Part shown: positions 31,709 to 32,419 of the stretch, piece after piece | Position numbering within the stretch: position 1 is the stretch's first letter | Layout: each line of letters starts with the position of its first letter | Virus record (IMG/VR): IMGVR_UViG_3300025674_000203 | Coordinates: 1-32,419 of that record | Direction: 5' to 3' (one strand) | Origin: a virus | Length of the DNA stretch: 32,419 bases | Notes under the pieces: model-generated | Database searches by the model: none | What the model saw: the letters and a program-made list of their open reading frames with translations, nothing else | Told to the model about the DNA's origin: nothing | Position numbers and translations under genes: made by a program

Positions 31709-31840
31709 ATGAAAAGAAAAAAGAAATATAAAAGTCCTATCGTCAAACACATAGATAATGAAACTTGGGAGAGGATGAAAGATGACTACAAGAAAAGGAC
31801 CCTTGGCAAAAAAGAAAAGCACAGTAAACAGTTCAGGTAA
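31709..31840 (+). CDS. Small very basic protein
   Basis: A 43-residue frame (MKRKKKYKSPIVKHIDNETW ... GKKEKHSKQFR) with AAGG six bases before the ATG. It fills most of the gap after the small terminase and overlaps the next gene by 59 bases in another frame. About one residue in three is Lys or Arg. It may bind DNA; a chance frame in A-rich sequence cannot be excluded. Confidence 0.45.
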   Translation: MKRKKKYKSPIVKHIDNETWERMKDDYKKRTLGKKEKHSKQFR

Positions 31841-31982
31841 CTATACTAATCCTGCATTACGTAAAAAAATTTATAAGCAAGTTCTTGCAAGTAATAAAGG
31901 CGGTAAGCCTGGACAAAACAGTGCTAGAAAAATACAAAGAGTAGCTAAACTTTATAAGGCTGCAGGTGGAGGCTATACGTAA
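31782..31982 (+). CDS. Small basic conserved phage protein (SARK...GGGY type)
   Basis: A 66-residue protein with GAGAGG seven bases upstream. The pattern KKSTVNSSGNYTNPALRKKI, then PGQNSARKIQRVAKLYKAAG with a GGGYT end is one I recognise from many phages, function unknown. It is strongly basic. It shares its stop with the start of the next gene (TAATG) and the two are probably made together. Confidence 0.7.
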   Translation: MTTRKGPLAKKKSTVNSSGNYTNPALRKKIYKQVLASNKGGKPGQNSARKIQRVAKLYKAAGGGYT

Positions 31983-32239
31983 TGGGTCTCACAGCACAGC
32001 AAAAGTCTCTTAAAAAATGGACAAAACAAAAGTGGAGGACTCGAAGTGGTAACCCTTCTATACAAGGTCCGTTGGCTACTGGAGAGCGTTATATGCCAGC
32101 TTCAGCTGTTAAGTCTCTTACAGCAGCAGAACACGCTGCAACCACTAGGGCTAAGAGAAAAGCTACAAAAGAAGGAAAGCAATTTGCTGCAAACACTCCA
32201 AAGGCTAAAAAGAAAATAACCAAGGCGAGGAAAGCGTAA
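31982..32239 (+). CDS. Small basic conserved protein (KKWTKQKWRT type)
   Basis: An 85-residue protein. LKKWTKQKWRTRSGNPS, ATGERYMPASAVKSL and EHAATTRAKRKATKEGKQFA form a pattern known in phages and in some large eukaryotic viruses; I recall it as DUF5872, to be checked. The Lys-rich tail suggests DNA or RNA binding. It may help condense or package DNA, given the terminase next door, but no function is established. Confidence 0.7.
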   Translation: MGLTAQQKSLKKWTKQKWRTRSGNPSIQGPLATGERYMPASAVKSLTAAEHAATTRAKRKATKEGKQFAANTPKAKKKITKARKA

Positions 32240-32419
32240 TGTATTTAATTGAGGCAGTTAAAAAACATGCGGAAGGGCATATTCTTAAGCATAGAGCAAA
32301 TGTATTAGTATATTTAAATAACCCTGCAGGAATCGGTGAGCATAGCGATATTGTAGAAGCAATTGAGATTGAACTATCAGAAATGGCTAAGTATCAAGAT
32401 CAAATCGATATGCTAGATA
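32239..32419 (+). CDS. Conserved phage protein, cut by the window edge
   Basis: Starts on a TAATG overlap with GAGG eight bases upstream and stays open to the last base; 60 residues are visible (MYLIEAVKKHAEGHILKHRA ... ELSEMAKYQDQIDML). The pattern of a helix with KHAEGHI, then NVLVYLNNPAGIGEHSDIVE, is familiar from small proteins of marine phages. Function unknown. The 3' end lies outside the window. Confidence 0.75.
   Translation, partial: MYLIEAVKKHAEGHILKHRANVLVYLNNPAGIGEHSDIVEAIEIELSEMAKYQDQIDMLD

Noticed and set aside
1-32419. Search for tRNA genes, integrase, holin and endolysin
   Set aside because: None could be supported. The only lysis-related domain seen is the virion transglycosylase; lysis genes are probably outside the window.

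Overview
The window is a stretch of a lytic, tailed double-stranded DNA phage genome with a short-tailed (podovirus, T7-related) gene set. It is AT-rich and gene-dense, with Shine-Dalgarno sequences (AAGGAG/GAGG types) before most starts. It carries a T7-type RNA polymerase, a T7 gp4-type primase-helicase, a T7 gp5-type DNA polymerase, a gp6-like 5' exonuclease, gp2.5-like ssDNA-binding proteins, internal virion (ejection) proteins with a lytic transglycosylase, and a large terminase. I see no integrase, repressor, tRNA, CRISPR array or insertion sequence. The gene types resemble marine podoviruses, but the host cannot be read from this sequence.

Layout: (1) bases 1-14450, plus strand, late structural genes: the end of a nozzle-like tail protein, small proteins, two proteins with GG-PLYA motifs, a transglycosylase protein, a 1313-residue ejection-type protein with a nuclease-like N-terminus, and a 1186-residue protein. 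(2) 14454-14500, a strong terminator shared by two convergent operons. (3) 14504-29500, minus strand, about 37 mostly overlapping genes: small early proteins first (right side), then nucleotide and replication genes, with the T7-like RNA polymerase next to last. (4) 29501-29655, a divergent intergenic region. (5) 29656-32419, plus strand: terminase large subunit, a possible small terminase, small basic proteins and a gene cut by the window edge. Portal, capsid and lysis genes are not visible and probably lie outside the window.

The main point of interest is the 1186-residue protein (10890-14450), the last of the virion gene cluster. It has, in order and with sensible spacing, residues that look like motifs T, A, B and C of single-subunit RNA polymerases (R577 with N586-Q588; D729; K804/Y812-G813; D1010). 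This suggests an RNA polymerase carried in the virion, as in phage N4, but about a third the size of N4 vRNAP and in a genome that also has its own T7-like polymerase. It would explain why the T7-like polymerase gene lies at the far end of the minus-strand operon, where it could not start the infection programme.

Three copies of a T7-type promoter (core CACCCTTATAGG) lie before the ejection-protein genes, before the terminase and inside the early operon. The first is nested in the loop of a terminator hairpin. Further oddities are an SNase-like domain on an ejection protein, two diverged ssDNA-binding paralogues, a run of hairpins in the leader of one of them, a degenerate repeat block flanked by two tiny membrane peptides, and several zinc-ribbon microproteins.
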